DNA from: Belliella alkalica
GTDB taxonomy: Bacteria > Bacteroidota > Bacteroidia > Cytophagales > Cyclobacteriaceae
Reading direction: 5' to 3'
Assembly: GCF_022549785.1 (NCBI RefSeq)
Contig: NZ_JAKZGO010000008.1
Span: forward strand, 40,971 to 104,970
Length of the DNA: 64,000 bases
The notes beneath the pieces were generated by a model that saw only the letters and a list, made by a program, of their open reading frames with translations, made no database searches and was not told where the DNA came from. Positions 45,575 to 54,649 of this stretch are shown here, piece by piece. The position numbers were made by a program, and so were the translations under genes. Position 1 is the stretch's first letter; each line of letters starts with the position of its first letter.

Positions 45575-46040
45575 TTTAGTCAAAGAATTAGTGGTTTTCT
45601 TGAATTATAGACGCTAATGTAAAACAAAATTTACAAAAAAAGTAAACTTGGTTTATTTTTAAACCATTTTTGACTCAATTCATGTTAAAAAAATGATTTT
45701 TGGATATTTTTCGAATTAAAATTTTTTATCTAAACATTAATTTTTCTGAAATGTGGTTAATTTTTAAACTTTCAATTGAAATCAGTGAGACAAATGGGAC
45801 GCGATGGGTAGATGCAAGACAAAGACGCGATAAAGAAAAGAGACACAATATCGACACAGGAGGCACATGCTTTTAGTATCGGGTCATAACCCAATACTAA
45901 TTGAATTGATAAAGTCTTTTCTATCACAAAAAGAAAATTGAGGATACTCATATTCAATAATTATTACACAATTATCTTTGTATGAAAAATGAAAAAGGTA
46001 AATTTGAGGGTGTGAAATTTTAATCATCCTTTTATAAGTT
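45575..46040. other. Divergent intergenic region with repeat-like DNA
   Basis: About 465 bp. It is AT-rich near the P-II gene. At 45788-45870 it carries a GACGCGAT-rich stretch with two GACGCGAT units, reminiscent of the short ACGCGAT repeats scattered in many Bacteroidota genomes. A hairpin with 9-bp arms and one mismatch (AGTATCGGG/CCCAATACT) lies at about 45875-45900. The plus-strand promoter box is at 45973. No gene is visible. Confidence 0.45.
45973..45980 (+). promoter_or_regulatory. Candidate -7 box (TATCTTTG) of the nucleotidyltransferase gene
   Basis: Perfect TAnnTTTG match with a predicted leader of about 55-60 nt to the ATG at 46041. Confidence 0.45.
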
Positions 46041-46946
46041 ATGCAAAACAAACCAACACTTTTGGTTCTAGCTGCTGGAATGGGCAGTAGATATGGTGGA
46101 AACAAACAAATTGACGGCTTCGGGCCCAATGGCGAAACGATTTTGGAATACTCTATTTATGATGCCATCAGAGGTGGCTTCGGTAAAGTTGTATTTATTG
46201 TAAGGGAAGAGATCTTGGAAATTGCCAAGGAAAAATTTCTTCCTAAAATCGAAGGCAAAATCGAAGTTGACTTTGTCCTTCAATCTTTGACATCTTTTGT
46301 ACCTGAGGAATTCCAAAATCCAGAAAGGGTAAAACCTTATGGCACAGCGCATGCTGTCCTTTGTGCAAAAGATGCAATTGCAGAACCATTTGCAGTGATC
46401 AATGCAGATGATTTCTATGGTAAGGAAGCTTTTGAAGTTTTGGGGAAATTTCTGACAAATGGAGTTCAGAACAATCTACACGCTATGGTAGGTTATGCGA
46501 TCCAAAATGTGCTATCAGATCATGGTACAGTAAGCCGAGGTGTTTGTTCTATGAATGATTCAAATCAACTGGTAGGCATGGTAGAAAGAACAGCAATCTC
46601 AAGAGAGAATGGAAAAATTATTGCAAACGGAGACGGTGAGTCTATAGAAATTCCTGAAGGAACACCTGTTTCAATGAATTTCTGGGGCTTTCATAATGCT
46701 GTATTCAGCAATATTGAGAAAATGTGGGAAGAATTCCTGCCTGCAAACAAAGAAAACATCAAATCGGAATTTTTTATCCCTTTGGTAGCAAATACATTGA
46801 TTGAAAATGGGGAAGCAGCCGTAGAAGTACTCGAAGGTGGCAAAACATGGTTTGGTGTAACATATACAGAAGATAAACCTGTAGTAATCGCTTCGTTGAA
46901 AAAACTACATGAAGAAGGTGAATATCCAGAAAACCTTTGGGCTTAA
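46041..46946 (+). CDS. NTP_transferase-family (sugar-phosphate) nucleotidyltransferase
   Basis: A 301-residue Rossmann-like enzyme. The nucleotide-binding signature LLVLAAGMGSRYGGNKQIDGFGP is complete. PYGTAHAVLCAKDAI and FAVINADDFYG supply the base- and metal-binding segments. The protein matches a Bacteroidota family annotated as nucleotidyltransferase of unknown sugar specificity. Relatives handle hexose-1-phosphates, but the substrate cannot be set here. Single gene ending in a strong terminator. Confidence 0.88.
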   Translation: MQNKPTLLVLAAGMGSRYGGNKQIDGFGPNGETILEYSIYDAIRGGFGKVVFIVREEILEIAKEKFLPKIEGKIEVDFVLQSLTSFVPEEFQNPERVKPYGTAHAVLCAKDAIAEPFAVINADDFYGKEAFEVLGKFLTNGVQNNLHAMVGYAIQNVLSDHGTVSRGVCSMNDSNQLVGMVERTAISRENGKIIANGDGESIEIPEGTPVSMNFWGFHNAVFSNIEKMWEEFLPANKENIKSEFFIPLVANTLIENGEAAVEVLEGGKTWFGVTYTEDKPVVIASLKKLHEEGEYPENLWA

Positions 46947-46970
46947 CCTCAATTATAATATCCAAAAATT

Positions 46971-47010
46971 AAAATAGGCTCTCAAAAAATTTTGAGAGCC
47001 TATTTTATTT
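46971..47010. terminator. Bidirectional terminator
   Basis: A near-perfect 17-bp stem (46971-46987 with 46990-47006) with A and T runs on both sides separates the convergent nucleotidyltransferase and thioredoxin-like genes. Confidence 0.88.
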
Positions 47011-47019
47011 AGAAAAATT

Positions 47020-48159
47020 TCAAATCCCTCTCAAATTTATCAATTCTTCTATCGCTTCCTCACCTGGCCTAGGGGCATTGACATTCACCAATTTATTGCC
47101 TTTGCCGATTATTAAGTATCTAGGGATACCCCACACTTTAAAATACTTCATGATCTCTGCTTCAAAACCTTTGCCCGCATAAAGATGAACTCCACGCATT
47201 TGGTTTTTATCCAGGTAATTTTTCCATGGATCAGGTTGATCATCTACCGAAATATACATCAACACGATATCTTCATATTCGCGTAATGCCTTTTCAAAAT
47301 CAGGAGTTTTTGTCCTAAAGGTATTGATACAAGGCCCACACCAACTAGCCCAAAGATCCAAATAGATAATTTTATCCTCATAATCAGACAACTTCACAGC
47401 CTCACCTTCCAAATTAGCGAATTGAAAATCCTCAACCAAAGCACCTGTTTTCAACTTCTCCATTGAAGCCAAGCCCTCATCCATATTTTGAATATATCCA
47501 GACTGTGGATAAGTTGACTTGAAGTCTTTCAAAGTCTCTTCTATTTCCTCGTAGCTACGAGTTAGCATCAAAACATCATTTAGTATATATGATCCCCAAA
47601 GCAACTCTCTTTCTTCTTTCGGCAGCTCAAAAATATAATCAGACACACTGGAATTGGATATCCCAAAGGGCACCTTCAATGCTGAATGTAAAGCCATCAT
47701 AATTGACCTTGCCAAATCATCCGTCAAGTTTTCTATTGAATGTTGCAGGCTTGTCTCAGATAAGTATTTTTTGAAAAATTCCAACCTTTCTTCTACTGCC
47801 ATCTCCTGTGATCTATCAAGATACAGTTCCCCAAGCTGAACCAACATAGTATGCTTGAAGGATGTAACTTCCATTCTTTCTTCCAAGGACAAGTCTGCAG
47901 AACGATCTGTGTAAAACTTGTTGATTTCTTTCTGAATTTCTTTCACAAAACTAAGATAATCTTCTTGTAAGGGCGCCTCTTCTACATCATAAAGCACAGA
48001 ACTGACTTTTCCATACAAATCATCTTTCACATATTTTTCCAAATCAGACATGTAGTTCACATAGGATTCAGAATAATCTTGTGCATTTACCGATAAACTA
48101 AAAAATACTCCTAAAAACAAAAATAATGTAATTTTTAATCGATTTAATTGTGTGTTCAT
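47020..48159 (-). CDS. TlpA-type periplasmic thioredoxin-like protein with a long N-terminal helical domain
   Basis: About 379 residues from the ATG at 48159 (signal MNTQLNRLKITLFLFLGVFFSLSVNAQ). Residues 30-240 are helical and unrecognised. The C-terminal thioredoxin domain has LDLWASWCGPC (redox Cys at 274 and 277) and the cis-Pro segment WGIPRYLI. TlpA-like proteins keep periplasmic thiols reduced, for example in cytochrome maturation. The long helical domain is seen in many Bacteroidota TlpA/DUF4369-like proteins. An upstream start at 48252 would precede the signal peptide and is rejected. Confidence 0.85.
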   Translation of the reverse strand: MNTQLNRLKITLFLFLGVFFSLSVNAQDYSESYVNYMSDLEKYVKDDLYGKVSSVLYDVEEAPLQEDYLSFVKEIQKEINKFYTDRSADLSLEERMEVTSFKHTMLVQLGELYLDRSQEMAVEERLEFFKKYLSETSLQHSIENLTDDLARSIMMALHSALKVPFGISNSSVSDYIFELPKEERELLWGSYILNDVLMLTRSYEEIEETLKDFKSTYPQSGYIQNMDEGLASMEKLKTGALVEDFQFANLEGEAVKLSDYEDKIIYLDLWASWCGPCINTFRTKTPDFEKALREYEDIVLMYISVDDQPDPWKNYLDKNQMRGVHLYAGKGFEAEIMKYFKVWGIPRYLIIGKGNKLVNVNAPRPGEEAIEELINLRGI

Positions 48160-48465
48160 GAGATATGGTGTTAAATTGATAGCTTCAAATTCAGCTTTGA
48201 AAGTTAGAAAATCAAAATGGTTTATCGACAAAGAGTTTGAAAATAAAATCACTAATCGCTTCAGTACCTCAAAACCAATTGGACTTTCTACAAGTTCATT
48301 AGCTTCACATTACAAGTAGCTATAAGCAAATTTACTATTCCTAAATACATGTATTATTAAATTTGTCGTTTAATAAACTAGATTAAAAATAGACTTATAA
48401 ATCAGGAATTTTCTATGTTTACTAATCATAAATCACTTTAAAACACACATCCGAAACACTTTAAA
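48160..48465. other. Divergent AT-rich intergenic region
   Basis: About 306 bp separating the thioredoxin-like gene and the DoxX gene. No hairpin, repeat or perfect -7 box was recognised. Confidence 0.4.
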
Positions 48466-48885
48466 ATGATGAAAAAAATCTTCTTCTACAGTCAAAGTTT
48501 GTTCAAAGATATCGCTCTTTTAGTTTTACGGGCTGGTGCAGGCTTAATGATGGCCACTCATGGTTGGTCAAAGCTTTCAGACTTCAGCGCCAAGCTACAA
48601 TCTTTCCCTGACCCAATTGGATTAGGTCCAGCAATCTCTTTACAATTGGTGATTTTTGCAGAATTCTTTTGTGCCTTGTTTCTGGCTATTGGCTTTTTGA
48701 CAAGAATTACCTTGATTCCATTAATTATAACTATGTGTGTAGCTGCATTTATAGCACATGGTGATGATCCATTTGCAGTACAAGAAATGTCACTGCTCTA
48801 TTTGACAGTGTTTGTTAGTTTGTTTTTGTTGGGACCAGGAAAATTGTCAGTCGACGGACAAATAAAAACCAAAAAAGGTTACTGA
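48466..48885 (+). CDS. DoxX-family membrane protein
   Basis: A 139-residue protein with four membrane segments. The family block is LLVLRAGAGLMMATHGWSKLSDF, then a second repeat FAEFFCALFLAIGFLTRI and IALIITMCVAAFIAHGD-like helices. DoxX relatives take part in thiosulfate/quinone or sulfhydryl redox reactions, but most are uncharacterised. Start at ATG 48466 or 48469. It overlaps the convergent recF gene by 7 nt at its 3' end. Confidence 0.85.
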   Translation: MMKKIFFYSQSLFKDIALLVLRAGAGLMMATHGWSKLSDFSAKLQSFPDPIGLGPAISLQLVIFAEFFCALFLAIGFLTRITLIPLIITMCVAAFIAHGDDPFAVQEMSLLYLTVFVSLFLLGPGKLSVDGQIKTKKGY

Positions 48886-49988
48886 TCCCAAATCGATACC
48901 ACACCATTACTCACCATAAAAAAGTTAGTCTGGGCATCTATGGCGTTTAATATTGCCTTAGATCGCTCAGGTCTAGCATCTGTGATAAAGAGCTGTCCAA
49001 ATCTATGGTCTGCCACCAAATTCACTAGCTTTTCTATCCTAAAATCATCAAGTTTATCAAAAATATCATCCAAAAGCAGCACAGGCTTTACCCCTTTCAT
49101 CGTATGGAAAATCTCAAATTGTGCCAATTTTAGAGCGATTACGAAGGATTTCTGCTGACCTTGAGAACCAAATTTTTTAATCGGATATCCATCTATTTCA
49201 AATACAAAATCATCTTTATGAACCCCGAGTGTTGTCCTCTTTAAGATAAGGTCTTTTTGATGGTTTTGAATAAATTCAATTTCAAATGAATCAGAGAGGC
49301 AACTTGTCAAATATTGGATATTAACATCCTCACGCTTACCGGATATATTAGCATAATGCTCTAACAGAAGTGGTTTGTAATCCTTCAAAAATCCTTCCCT
49401 GGCTGAAGCTACTGCTTTGGATAGTTGTATAATCTCCAAATCATATGGTTCTAGTAAGCCTTTATTGAATCTTCCTGAATCTGAGAACTGCTTCATCAAT
49501 GCATTTCTTTGTTTGAGAAAATGCTGATAGCGTACCAAATTCTCAAGATAGCTTTTGTCCAACTGACAAAGCATGTTGTCAAAAAACCTCCTTCTTTCTT
49601 CACTCCCATCCTTGATAAGCATAGTGTCATCCGGTGCAATCATTACCACAGGCAGCAGCCCGATATGCTCACTCATTTTTTCAATAGCCTTTCCGTTTTG
49701 GATCAGCTGTTTCTTCTTGCCCGCTTCCACCACACATCGAATCTCTAGAATTTTTTCACCCTTAGAAAACTCCCCAAAAACTGTAAAAAAATCTTTCTCG
49801 TGCAAAATATTTTGATTGTCCTGAGAGTTGATAGCACTTTTGGTAAGACATAGATAGTGAATTGCATCCAAAAGGTTGGTTTTACCTGATCCATTGATTC
49901 CTACCAAGCAATTTATCTCTTCAGAAAACTCCAATTTAGCCTTCTGGTAATTTTTAAATTGATTGAGATGGAGATTTTTCAGGTACAT
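48879..49988 (-). CDS. recF: DNA replication and repair protein RecF
   Basis: A 369-residue SMC-like ATPase that loads RecA at gaps with RecO and RecR. Walker A is at the N-terminus (GINGSGKTNLLDAI). Further marks are MIAPDDTMLIKDGSEERRRFFDNMLCQLDK, GVHKDDFVFEI, GSQGQQKSFVIALKLAQFE (ABC-type signature helix) and LLLDDIFDKLDD (Walker B and D-loop). The last seven codons overlap the convergent DoxX gene. Confidence 0.95.
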   Translation of the reverse strand: MYLKNLHLNQFKNYQKAKLEFSEEINCLVGINGSGKTNLLDAIHYLCLTKSAINSQDNQNILHEKDFFTVFGEFSKGEKILEIRCVVEAGKKKQLIQNGKAIEKMSEHIGLLPVVMIAPDDTMLIKDGSEERRRFFDNMLCQLDKSYLENLVRYQHFLKQRNALMKQFSDSGRFNKGLLEPYDLEIIQLSKAVASAREGFLKDYKPLLLEHYANISGKREDVNIQYLTSCLSDSFEIEFIQNHQKDLILKRTTLGVHKDDFVFEIDGYPIKKFGSQGQQKSFVIALKLAQFEIFHTMKGVKPVLLLDDIFDKLDDFRIEKLVNLVADHRFGQLFITDARPERSKAILNAIDAQTNFFMVSNGVVSIWDQ

Positions 49989-50051
49989 TTTTAGAAACTG
50001 TAGGGTTTTTGACTATTTTCGCATTCGGACTTAATTTTCAGCCCATTTGAT

Positions 50052-50059
50052 TATATTTG
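50052..50059 (+). promoter_or_regulatory. Candidate -7 box (TATATTTG) of pdhA
   Basis: Perfect -7 match, predicted leader about 28-30 nt to the ATG at 50093. Confidence 0.45.
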
Positions 50060-50092
50060 AGTCCTAATTTAGCATATTTTACAATAAACGAT

Positions 50093-51112
50093 ATGGCAAA
50101 GAAGAGCACGGCTGCAAAGTCGAAAGCAAAATACTCCAAAGAAACGTATGCTTTCTGGTATGAAAGTATGTTGTTAATGAGAAGGTTTGAAGAAAAAGCA
50201 GGTCAATTATATGGTCAGCAAAAAATTCGAGGATTTTGTCATTTATATATAGGTCAAGAGGCTTGTGCGGCTGGAGCAATCACAGCATTGGAAAAAGATG
50301 ACAAATGGATCACTGCCTACAGAGACCATGCTCACCCACTAGGTCTTGGTACCGATCCAGGTGCAGTAATGGCTGAACTGTATGGTAAAGCTACCGGAAC
50401 TACGAAAGGAAAAGGTGGATCCATGCACATTTTTGACAAAGAAAGAAACTTCATGGGAGGTCATGGAATCGTTGGTGCGCAAGTTCCAATGGGACTAGGT
50501 ATCGGGTTTGCCGAAAAATACCAAGGCACCAAAAACCTTTGTATCTGTCACATGGGTGATGGTGCAGTAAGACAAGGAGCTGTTCATGAAGCATTCAACT
50601 TGGCTATGCTATACAAAACTCCAGTGATTTTTGTGATAGAAAACAATGGCTATGCAATGGGTACTTCTGTAGCCAGAACATCCAATGTTACTGAGCTATA
50701 CAAAATTGGCGAAGCTTATGACATGCCTTCTTTCCCAGTGGACGGAATGAATGTAGAAGCAATCCATGAAGCCGTAGCTGAAGCCGCAGAGAGAGCAAGA
50801 AAAGGTGATGGCCCAACATTATTGGAATTCAGAACCTACAGATATAAAGGACACTCAATGTCCGATCCTCAGAAATACAGAACGCGTGAAGAAGTAGAGG
50901 AATACAAAGAAAGAGATCCTATCGCTCAAGTGAAAGCGACCATCTTGGACAATAAAATATTGACCGAAGAAGAGATCAAAGAAATCGATAAGAAGGTGAA
51001 AAAGCAAGTTGATGACTCTGTGAAATTTGCAGAAGAATCTCCTTGGCCTGATGGACAAGATGCATTCAAAGACATCTACAAGCAGGAAGATTATCCATTT
51101 GTAATGGAGTAA
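50093..51112 (+). CDS. pdhA: Pyruvate dehydrogenase E1 component, alpha subunit
   Basis: About 339 residues. The thiamine-diphosphate motif GDGAVRQGAVHEAFNLAMLYKTPVIFVIENN is complete, with MGGHGIVGAQVPMGLGIGFA and the loop YRYKGHSMSDP typical of the alpha subunit. It decarboxylates pyruvate and passes acetyl to the E2 lipoyl domain. The beta subunit and E2 are not in this window, so the complex is assembled from separate loci, as is common in Bacteroidota. The ATG at 50093 is preferred over a TTG 36 nt upstream. Confidence 0.93.
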   Translation: MAKKSTAAKSKAKYSKETYAFWYESMLLMRRFEEKAGQLYGQQKIRGFCHLYIGQEACAAGAITALEKDDKWITAYRDHAHPLGLGTDPGAVMAELYGKATGTTKGKGGSMHIFDKERNFMGGHGIVGAQVPMGLGIGFAEKYQGTKNLCICHMGDGAVRQGAVHEAFNLAMLYKTPVIFVIENNGYAMGTSVARTSNVTELYKIGEAYDMPSFPVDGMNVEAIHEAVAEAAERARKGDGPTLLEFRTYRYKGHSMSDPQKYRTREEVEEYKERDPIAQVKATILDNKILTEEEIKEIDKKVKKQVDDSVKFAEESPWPDGQDAFKDIYKQEDYPFVME

Positions 51113-51133
51113 TTTGTTCACAAATGCAATTTG

Positions 51134-51163
51134 AGCCCTTGAATTTTTTCAAGGGCTTTTTTT
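51134..51163 (+). terminator. Intrinsic terminator of pdhA
   Basis: A 10-bp perfect stem (51134-51143 with 51148-51157, loop TTTT) is followed by a T run. Confidence 0.88.
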
Positions 51164-51498
51164 ATTAAGCATATCCACATTTAATGCAAATAGCCAAGCA
51201 ATAGATTGTCGGAAAAGATTTCAAGTACTTTTGACTACGCCGCAGCACACAAGTATGGGCTTTCGACGATTGACAAGTATCCGTCACATTTAAAGTCTCA
51301 TTTTTACCTAACCTTCAACATTGCAGATATACATATTTTTTATGTCTCAATTCGAAAATCTGAATTTTCACCCGAAAGAAATTTCGAAAGCCTAAAAAGA
51401 AAAGTCATTCTTAGCAGCATTTTCGCATATTTCTGCATTTTTTATTCGCAGAATCTTAGGTATTGGTTCAATGGCTTTGCATTTGTATTAAAGAAATA

Positions 51499-51506
51499 TA
51501 TCTTTG
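51499..51506 (+). promoter_or_regulatory. Candidate -7 box (TATCTTTG) of the TPR gene
   Basis: Perfect -7 match; a TTTG about 20 nt upstream may be the -33 element. Predicted leader is about 15-20 nt to the ATG at 51526. Confidence 0.5.
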
Positions 51507-51525
51507 CGCCAATAATTTTAATAGA

Positions 51526-52233
51526 ATGGCTAAGAAAGAAACAAAAAATAGCGAAGTAGATTACGAATTACTGGAAAACCCAGAGGTAATTGCAAGTAGA
51601 TTAGAAAGAGGAGAAAATTTTGTAAGACAAAATTCAAAAATCTTCGGAGGAATCTTAATTGCTGTTGTTATCGCTATAGCAGGAATCTTGTTTTTGCAAA
51701 TCAACAAGCAAAACCAAAATGAAAAAGGTCAGGAAGAAATGTTCCAAGCGGTATATTACTTCGAACAAGACCAAACTGACTTAGCTTTGAATGGCGACGG
51801 ATCAAATGCAGGCTTTTTGAAAATCGCTGAAAAGTATTCTGGAACAGATGCCGCAAATCTTTCAAACTTCTACATAGGCTCTATTTACCTTTCAGAAGGT
51901 CAATTTGAAAAAGCTGTAGATCATTTGAAAAAATTCTCTGCTAGTGACTATTTTGTTCAAGCGAAAGCATATTCATTGTTAGGCGATGCATATCTTGAAC
52001 TTGGAAACACTAAAGAAGCTATTTCAGCTTACAAAAAAGCTGCTTCAGAAAGAGAAAACAAGTTTTTCACCCCACGTTATTTGAACAAATTGGCGGTGGC
52101 TTATGAAGAAGCTGGTGATAATGCCAATGCCATCAAAACCTACGAAACTATTGAAGAAAAATACTTCGAATCTTACGAGTTTACAAACGCACGAAAGCAT
52201 AAAGCACGCTTGGAAGGTCTTGCCTCTAAGTAA
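51526..52233 (+). CDS. Membrane-anchored tetratricopeptide-repeat protein (YfgM-like)
   Basis: About 235 residues. A cytoplasmic N-terminus (PEVIASRLERGENFVRQN) precedes one membrane helix (about 40-58, FGGILIAVVIAIAGILFLQI) and a periplasmic TPR array (about 100-225, AKAYSLLGDAYLELGNTKEAISAYKKAAS). The topology recalls YfgM, the PpiD partner at the Sec translocon. It regularly precedes ribH in Bacteroidota, as here. The ATG at 51526 places the hydrophobic segment correctly; the longer frame upstream crosses the promoter. Confidence 0.82.
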   Translation: MAKKETKNSEVDYELLENPEVIASRLERGENFVRQNSKIFGGILIAVVIAIAGILFLQINKQNQNEKGQEEMFQAVYYFEQDQTDLALNGDGSNAGFLKIAEKYSGTDAANLSNFYIGSIYLSEGQFEKAVDHLKKFSASDYFVQAKAYSLLGDAYLELGNTKEAISAYKKAASERENKFFTPRYLNKLAVAYEEAGDNANAIKTYETIEEKYFESYEFTNARKHKARLEGLASK

Positions 52234-52258
52234 TGCTTCATAATTTATAGCATTAAGG

Positions 52259-52292
52259 AAGAGTAAGACCCGCTGGTCTTACTCTTTTTTTT
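52259..52292 (+). terminator. Intrinsic terminator between the TPR gene and ribH
   Basis: A 12-bp stem (52259-52270 with 52275-52286, loop CGCT) is followed by eight T. ribH starts 26 nt later, so it needs read-through or its own promoter. Confidence 0.85.
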
Positions 52293-52317
52293 ATTAATCC
52301 AAACTAAACAAAAAGTC

Positions 52318-52794
52318 ATGGCATCCTCCTTGAAAAGCTTAAGTCAATATACTGACAAAAACCTCCTTGATATCTCCACCAAGAAATTTGGAATTGTAGT
52401 ATCAGAATGGAATGACCAAGTTACAGGTTCATTGTACACAGCGGCTGTAGAAACACTCTTAAAACATGGCGCAAAAAAAGAAAACATCTTCAAGAAAAAT
52501 GTTCCAGGCTCTTTTGAATTGACTCTTGGTGCGCAATGGCTTGCTGAAATCGAAGAAATAGATGCCGTAATCTGTTTGGGTTGTGTGATCCAAGGAGAAA
52601 CCCGTCATTTTGATTTTATCTGTGATGCAGTGGCACATGGAATCACCAATGTAAGCTTGAAATATAACAAACCTGTCATTTTTGGAGTTTTGACTCCCGA
52701 CACAATGCAACAAGCACTCGATAGATCCGGAGGAAAGCACGGAAACAAAGGAGACGAAGCAGCTATTACCGCTGTGAAGATGCTTGGGTTTTAA
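52318..52794 (+). CDS. ribH: 6,7-dimethyl-8-ribityllumazine synthase
   Basis: A 158-residue subunit of the penultimate riboflavin-synthesis enzyme, which forms large shells. Motifs are FGIVVSEWNDQVTGSLY, NVPGSFELTLGAQWLAE, CLGCVIQGETRHFDFICDAVAHGI, PVIFGVLTPDTMQQALDRSGG and KGDEAAITAVKM. The catalytic His of ETRHFDFI is present. No riboswitch was seen upstream. Confidence 0.96.
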   Translation: MASSLKSLSQYTDKNLLDISTKKFGIVVSEWNDQVTGSLYTAAVETLLKHGAKKENIFKKNVPGSFELTLGAQWLAEIEEIDAVICLGCVIQGETRHFDFICDAVAHGITNVSLKYNKPVIFGVLTPDTMQQALDRSGGKHGNKGDEAAITAVKMLGF

Positions 52795-52986
52795 GGAGAC
52801 AAAAATTGTCAAGAAGCGAGAGTCAAGAAACGAAAAGCGAGGGTTGAGTTTGTTTTTTACGACTACGTCACCTCGATACCGAAAGCATTCGGGAGAGAAT
52901 TCTCTTTACTTGGACTAACAGGTATTTAGGATTGAAATGAAAAACAATAAGAAAAAGTGTCAACTTATTTCAGGACATTAAAAAAA

Positions 52987-53090
52987 TGCCGTAGGCATGA
53001 CCGAAATATTAGACCGGCAATTTTTTGCCGGGATTAAGTATTCGAGAGAGTTTATAAAGTGCCATAGGCACGGACGATGTAAGGCCTTAC
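52987..53090. repeat. Composite hairpin element (ATGCC-GTA-GGCAT and relatives)
   Basis: Two short triloop hairpins (ATGCC-GTA-GGCAT at 52987-52999 and GTGCC-ATA-GGCAC at 53060-53072) flank a 7-bp stem (CCGGCAA/TTGCCGG, 53015-53032), followed by the palindrome TAAGGCCTTA (53081-53090). This composite pattern is familiar from Bacteroidota intergenic repeats. 52795-52986 holds a purine-rich tract and a CACCTCGA element but no gene. Confidence 0.7.
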
Positions 53091-53139
53091 ACAAAAGAGT
53101 ATTTTGAATCAAAAAACAACCTCAAACCTAATACATACC

Positions 53140-54459
53140 ATGAAAATAATGAAATTCGGGGGGACCTCAGTTGGCAGACCCGAAAGAATGCATCAAGTAA
53201 AAGAGCTGATAACAAGAGACAATCAAAAGAAAATCGTAGTGCTTTCGGCTCTATCAGGAACTACAAATGCACTTGTAGGAATTGGAGAAGCTTTGGCTGA
53301 TGCCAACAAAGAGCTTGCTAAGGAAAGAATTGATACTTTGCACAAGCACTATTTGACTTTTTACAAAGAGTTGTTGAATTCAGAATCTGCACAAAAGAAA
53401 GCTGAAAAGATCATTGCAGAGCATTTTGAGTTTTTGAATATCATTTTGAAAATTTCATTTAATGAAGCCATCAATAGAGATATCCTAGCACAAGGAGAGC
53501 TCCTTTCGACGAAGTTGTTTTATACTTTACTTCAGGAGCTTGATGTGCCAGCAGTATTTTTACCAGCATTGGACTTCATGAGTATCGATGAGAACCACGA
53601 GCCGGAATTGAAAAAAATCTCTGAGAAACTGAAAAGCATCATTAGCAATTATCCTGAAGAAAGTATTTTCGTAACCCAAGGATATATCTGCAAAAACCAT
53701 AGAAATGAGGTGGACAACCTCAAAAGAGGTGGATCAGATTATTCTGCTTCCCTAATTGGAGCAGCTATCAATGCAGATGTGGTCGAAATCTGGACTGATA
53801 TCGATGGTATGCACAACAATGACCCTAGGATCGTGGATAAAACAAGGCCTATCGCCCAATTGTCTTTCGATGAAGCTGCTGAGTTGGCATATTTCGGAGC
53901 AAAAATTCTGCACCCAGCATCCATTTGGCCAGCCCAACAATATAATATTGCAGTAAAATTGCTAAACACGATGGAGCCTGATGCTCCTGGCACTACAATC
54001 ACTGCCAAAGAGCAAGGTACAGGTGTAAAAGCTTTGGCCGCAAAAGACGGCATCACAGCGATCAAAATCAAATCCAGCAGAATGCTTTTGGCATATGGGT
54101 TTTTGAGAAAAGTATTTGAGGTTTTTGAAAAATACAAAACTTCCATCGATATGATCACTACTTCTGAGGTGGCTGTTTCGGTAACTATCGATGATCTATC
54201 CCACCTTTCGGATATAGTAAGGGAACTTGAAGCTTATGGTGCAGTCGAAGTAGATCAAAACCAAGCGATTATTTCTGTAGTCGGTAACTTGATTGCAGAA
54301 TCTGAAGGGAGCATTGCCCAAATCATGAATTGCCTCACAGAATATCCTATCAGAATGGTGTCATATGGCGGAAGCAGACACAATGTATCCCTACTTGTAG
54401 ATGCCCAATTCAAAAATCCTGCATTGAAAAGCCTCAATGCTGGCCTCTTTGAATGGTAA
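53140..54459 (+). CDS. lysC: Aspartate kinase (monofunctional)
   Basis: About 439 residues. The N-terminal kinase signature KIMKFGGTSVGRPERM and the GGSDYSASLIGAAINADVVEIWTDIDGM block are complete, with two ACT-like regulatory domains (about 300-430) ending MVSYGGSRHNVSLLVDA. The enzyme phosphorylates aspartate, committing it to lysine, threonine and methionine. No homoserine-dehydrogenase fusion. The ATG at 53140 (or 53149) is preferred over a TTG at 53104 lying within the repeat-flanked leader. Confidence 0.95.
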   Translation: MKIMKFGGTSVGRPERMHQVKELITRDNQKKIVVLSALSGTTNALVGIGEALADANKELAKERIDTLHKHYLTFYKELLNSESAQKKAEKIIAEHFEFLNIILKISFNEAINRDILAQGELLSTKLFYTLLQELDVPAVFLPALDFMSIDENHEPELKKISEKLKSIISNYPEESIFVTQGYICKNHRNEVDNLKRGGSDYSASLIGAAINADVVEIWTDIDGMHNNDPRIVDKTRPIAQLSFDEAAELAYFGAKILHPASIWPAQQYNIAVKLLNTMEPDAPGTTITAKEQGTGVKALAAKDGITAIKIKSSRMLLAYGFLRKVFEVFEKYKTSIDMITTSEVAVSVTIDDLSHLSDIVRELEAYGAVEVDQNQAIISVVGNLIAESEGSIAQIMNCLTEYPIRMVSYGGSRHNVSLLVDAQFKNPALKSLNAGLFEW

Positions 54460-54605
54460 ATAAAGTTAGTGCTATAATAATGAGTTGCATACATCAATAA
54501 GCATGGGCCGAAATGTTAAATGTTAAGCGTAAGGGATGCTTAACTCATATTTGTACCCGTCACCAATTTGCTGTTAGCACGACACTAGTAAGCTAAAAAC
54601 AATAA

Positions 54606-54647
54606 ATCCCCTTTCGGATGATCATTTATCTGAAAGGGGATTTTTTT
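54606..54647 (+). terminator. Bidirectional terminator after lysC
   Basis: A 10-bp stem (54606-54615 with 54632-54641) with a long loop is followed by seven T. It serves lysC and the convergent ATPase gene. The preceding gap (54460-54605) has a 7-bp inverted repeat (GTTAAGC/GCTTAAC, 54522-54544) and no gene. Confidence 0.75.
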
Positions 54648-54649
54648 CT

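Larger units (their letters stand above)
51113..51525. other. Intergenic region between pdhA and a TPR gene
   Basis: About 410 bp with the pdhA terminator, one arm of a 23-nt dispersed inverted repeat (51191-51213, partner 55998-56020), and the TPR-gene promoter box TATCTTTG at 51499-51506. A 117-codon frame from a TTG at 51206 runs over the promoter and is not credible. Confidence 0.5.

Noticed and set aside
51206-51559. 117-codon plus-strand frame upstream of the TPR gene
   Set aside because: It begins with TTG inside a repeat arm, has no family-like composition, and runs through the TATCTTTG promoter box and the start of the TPR gene.
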